64,000 nt of DNA, taken from contig CAIYPU010000055.1 of the NCBI GenBank assembly GCA_903928225.1, positions 1 to 64,000 of the forward strand. Direction: 5' to 3'. Position numbers and translations under genes: made by a program. Under the pieces are notes generated by a model. The model saw only the letters and a program-made list of their open reading frames with translations, was not told where the DNA came from and did not search any database. Shown piece by piece: positions 62,668 through 64,000 of the stretch (position 1 is its first letter; every line of letters begins with the position of its first letter). The DNA is from an uncultured Chlorobiaceae bacterium (GTDB lineage Bacteria; Bacteroidota; Chlorobiia; Chlorobiales; Chlorobiaceae).

Positions 62668-64000
62668 ATGAGTTTCATGCTTTTTCCCACCGAAAAGCTC
62701 TGGGATGAAAAACGGGCCAGGACACCGACCATCCTGCAGATGGAAGCGACAGAATGCGGTGCGGCCTCGCTGGGAATGATCCTTGCATGGTTCGGCCTTT
62801 ATGTGCCGCTTGAGCAGCTCCGTATCGACTGCGGGGTATCGCGGGACGGAAGCAAGGCGAGCAACCTGATCGTAGCCGCCAGAAAATACGGGCTCGAGGC
62901 AAAAGGATGCAGGCTGGACATCGACGATCTGCACAGGAAGGACCTCCCGATGATCCTCTTCTGGAACATGTACCATTTCGTGGTTTTCGAGGGATTCAGG
63001 AAAGGGTGTTACTATATCAACGACCCTGCGAGGGGTGAGCGGAAAGTGAGCCTGAAAGAATTCAGCGACTCCTATTCGGGAATAGCCATCGTCTTTGAAA
63101 AAACTCCTGCATTCAGGAGCGGCGGACAACCGTTCAACCTCTTCGAAGCACTGAAAAAGCGGTTGCCGGGCCTTGAAAAGGCTATGTCTTACATTATCCT
63201 TGCCAGCCTGCTTCTTGTCGTTCCCGGACTTCTTGTCCCTTCCTTTCTGAGGATCTACATCGATTATGTCATCGTGAAAGGAACGACCGGATGGATACAG
63301 CCTCTCATGATCGGCATGCTGCTTACCGCATGTCTCCAGGGCGCATTGACCTGGCTGCAGCAATTCTATATACTCAGGGCCGAGACAAAACTGGCCATGG
63401 TATCATCGGCAAAATTCTTCAACCATGTCTTCGCGCAGCCCATGAGGTTTTTCACCATGCGCCAGGCAGGAGAAATATCCAACAGGGTCCAGCTGAACGA
63501 CCAGGTTGCGACCCTGCTCGCGGGAGAACTTTCGACAAGGTCGCTCAATGTCCTGCTTATCGTCTTTTATGCTCTCCTGATGCTCCGGTATGACATCATC
63601 CTGACGTTCGGAGCCATCGTCATCGCACTGCTCAACGCATCTGCGCTCTTCTACGTCTCCCGCAAGCGCATCAGCCTGAACCAGAAATTCATGCAGGATA
63701 ACGGCAAGCTGATGGGAACGACATTTCACGGCATACGCACCATCGAAAGCCTGAAAGCTTCCGGCAATGAACAGGATTTTTTTGCAAGATGGGGCGGGCT
63801 TTTCGCCAATATGGTGATCGGCAGGCAGGAACTTCAGACAGCCACGGTATTCCTGCTCGCACTCCCTCCGTTCCTGCAGTCGATCGGCAATATTTCCATT
63901 CTCACCCTCGGCGGGCTGCGGGTTATGGAAGGCAATCTCTCCATAGGCATGCTGGTGGCGTTCCAGAGCCTGCTGCTTTCATTTCTCGCCCCGGTCAACC
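62668..64000 (+). CDS. NHLM-type C39 peptidase/ABC exporter, cut by window edge
   Basis: About 444 residues visible of an expected 700 or more; the ABC ATPase domain lies beyond the window. GGGAGGG precedes the ATG. The N-terminal C39 peptidase has the oxyanion Q24, nucleophile C30 (LQMEATECGAASLGMILAWFG), H103 (MYHFVVFEGF) and D119 (YYINDPARG), so it is catalytically complete and should cut after the Gly-Gly of the Nif11 leader. The membrane domain starts about residue 165 (YIILASLLLVVPGLLVPSFLRIY). The PLEQLRIDCGVSRDGSKASNLIVAARKYGLEAKG stretch is characteristic of the NHLM group. In other NHLM systems a second ABC protein often follows. Confidence 0.92.
   Translation, partial: MSFMLFPTEKLWDEKRARTPTILQMEATECGAASLGMILAWFGLYVPLEQLRIDCGVSRDGSKASNLIVAARKYGLEAKGCRLDIDDLHRKDLPMILFWNMYHFVVFEGFRKGCYYINDPARGERKVSLKEFSDSYSGIAIVFEKTPAFRSGGQPFNLFEALKKRLPGLEKAMSYIILASLLLVVPGLLVPSFLRIYIDYVIVKGTTGWIQPLMIGMLLTACLQGALTWLQQFYILRAETKLAMVSSAKFFNHVFAQPMRFFTMRQAGEISNRVQLNDQVATLLAGELSTRSLNVLLIVFYALLMLRYDIILTFGAIVIALLNASALFYVSRKRISLNQKFMQDNGKLMGTTFHGIRTIESLKASGNEQDFFARWGGLFANMVIGRQELQTATVFLLALPPFLQSIGNISILTLGGLRVMEGNLSIGMLVAFQSLLLSFLAPVN

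Overview
The window reads as chromosome of a green sulfur bacterium (Chlorobiaceae); I do not name a species. The lineage evidence is two tandem [2Fe-2S] proteins of the chlorosome-envelope CsmI/J/X type, a CrtH-type carotenoid isomerase, the Bacteroidota/Chlorobi form of alanine dehydrogenase with its N-terminal extension, a Chlorobium-type sepiapterin reductase, and citramalate synthase inside a leu/ilv cluster. No rRNA, tRNA, CRISPR array, insertion sequence or prophage is visible.

Layout. 1-4200: tetR-mexA-mexB efflux operon on the minus strand (mexB runs off the left edge), with a perfect palindromic operator before tetR. 4200-8140: PhoR/PhoB-like two-component pair and a lone OppD-type ATPase. 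8195-16293: mfd, two chlorosome ferredoxins, alanine dehydrogenase, crtH. 16399-17844: ECF sigma factor with zinc-finger anti-sigma, and an ArsR regulator. 17845-19118: a gene-free repeat island with a G-rich heptamer array, hairpins and an 84-bp duplication. 19119-22075: hsp20-dnaK and an unknown gene. 22227-27691: a tol-pal cluster with two Pal lipoproteins. 27724-29304: a fused phytol kinase/DUF92 protein. 29500-40936: a compact branched-chain amino acid operon, ilvD-ilvB-ilvN-ilvC-leuB-leuA-leuC-leuD-cimA, preceded by a possible Ile/Val/Leu-rich leader peptide. 41096-47920: radC, csp, sepiapterin reductase, yqeY, serS, and metY-metX behind a SAM-I riboswitch. 48030-58661: rsmB, a yeast-type cytosine deaminase, a four-helix-bundle protein invaded by short repeats, xerD, a beta-CASP nuclease, deaD, the thpR group and a universal stress protein.

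The most interesting region is the right end (59396-64000, truncated). A Nif11-type leader peptide with a Gly-Gly site and a 20-residue core holding CGLSYC sits beside a radical SAM/SPASM maturase, an NHLM-type HlyD secretion protein and a C39 peptidase/ABC exporter. Together they look like a RiPP pathway: precursor, cysteine-directed radical modification, leader removal and export. Its product and chemistry cannot be read from sequence alone.

Start codons were moved from the longest open frame wherever a ribosome-binding site, family alignment or an overlap with the upstream gene argued for it; these choices are stated in the entries. Functional calls rest on recognised motifs and remembered family features, not on database searches.
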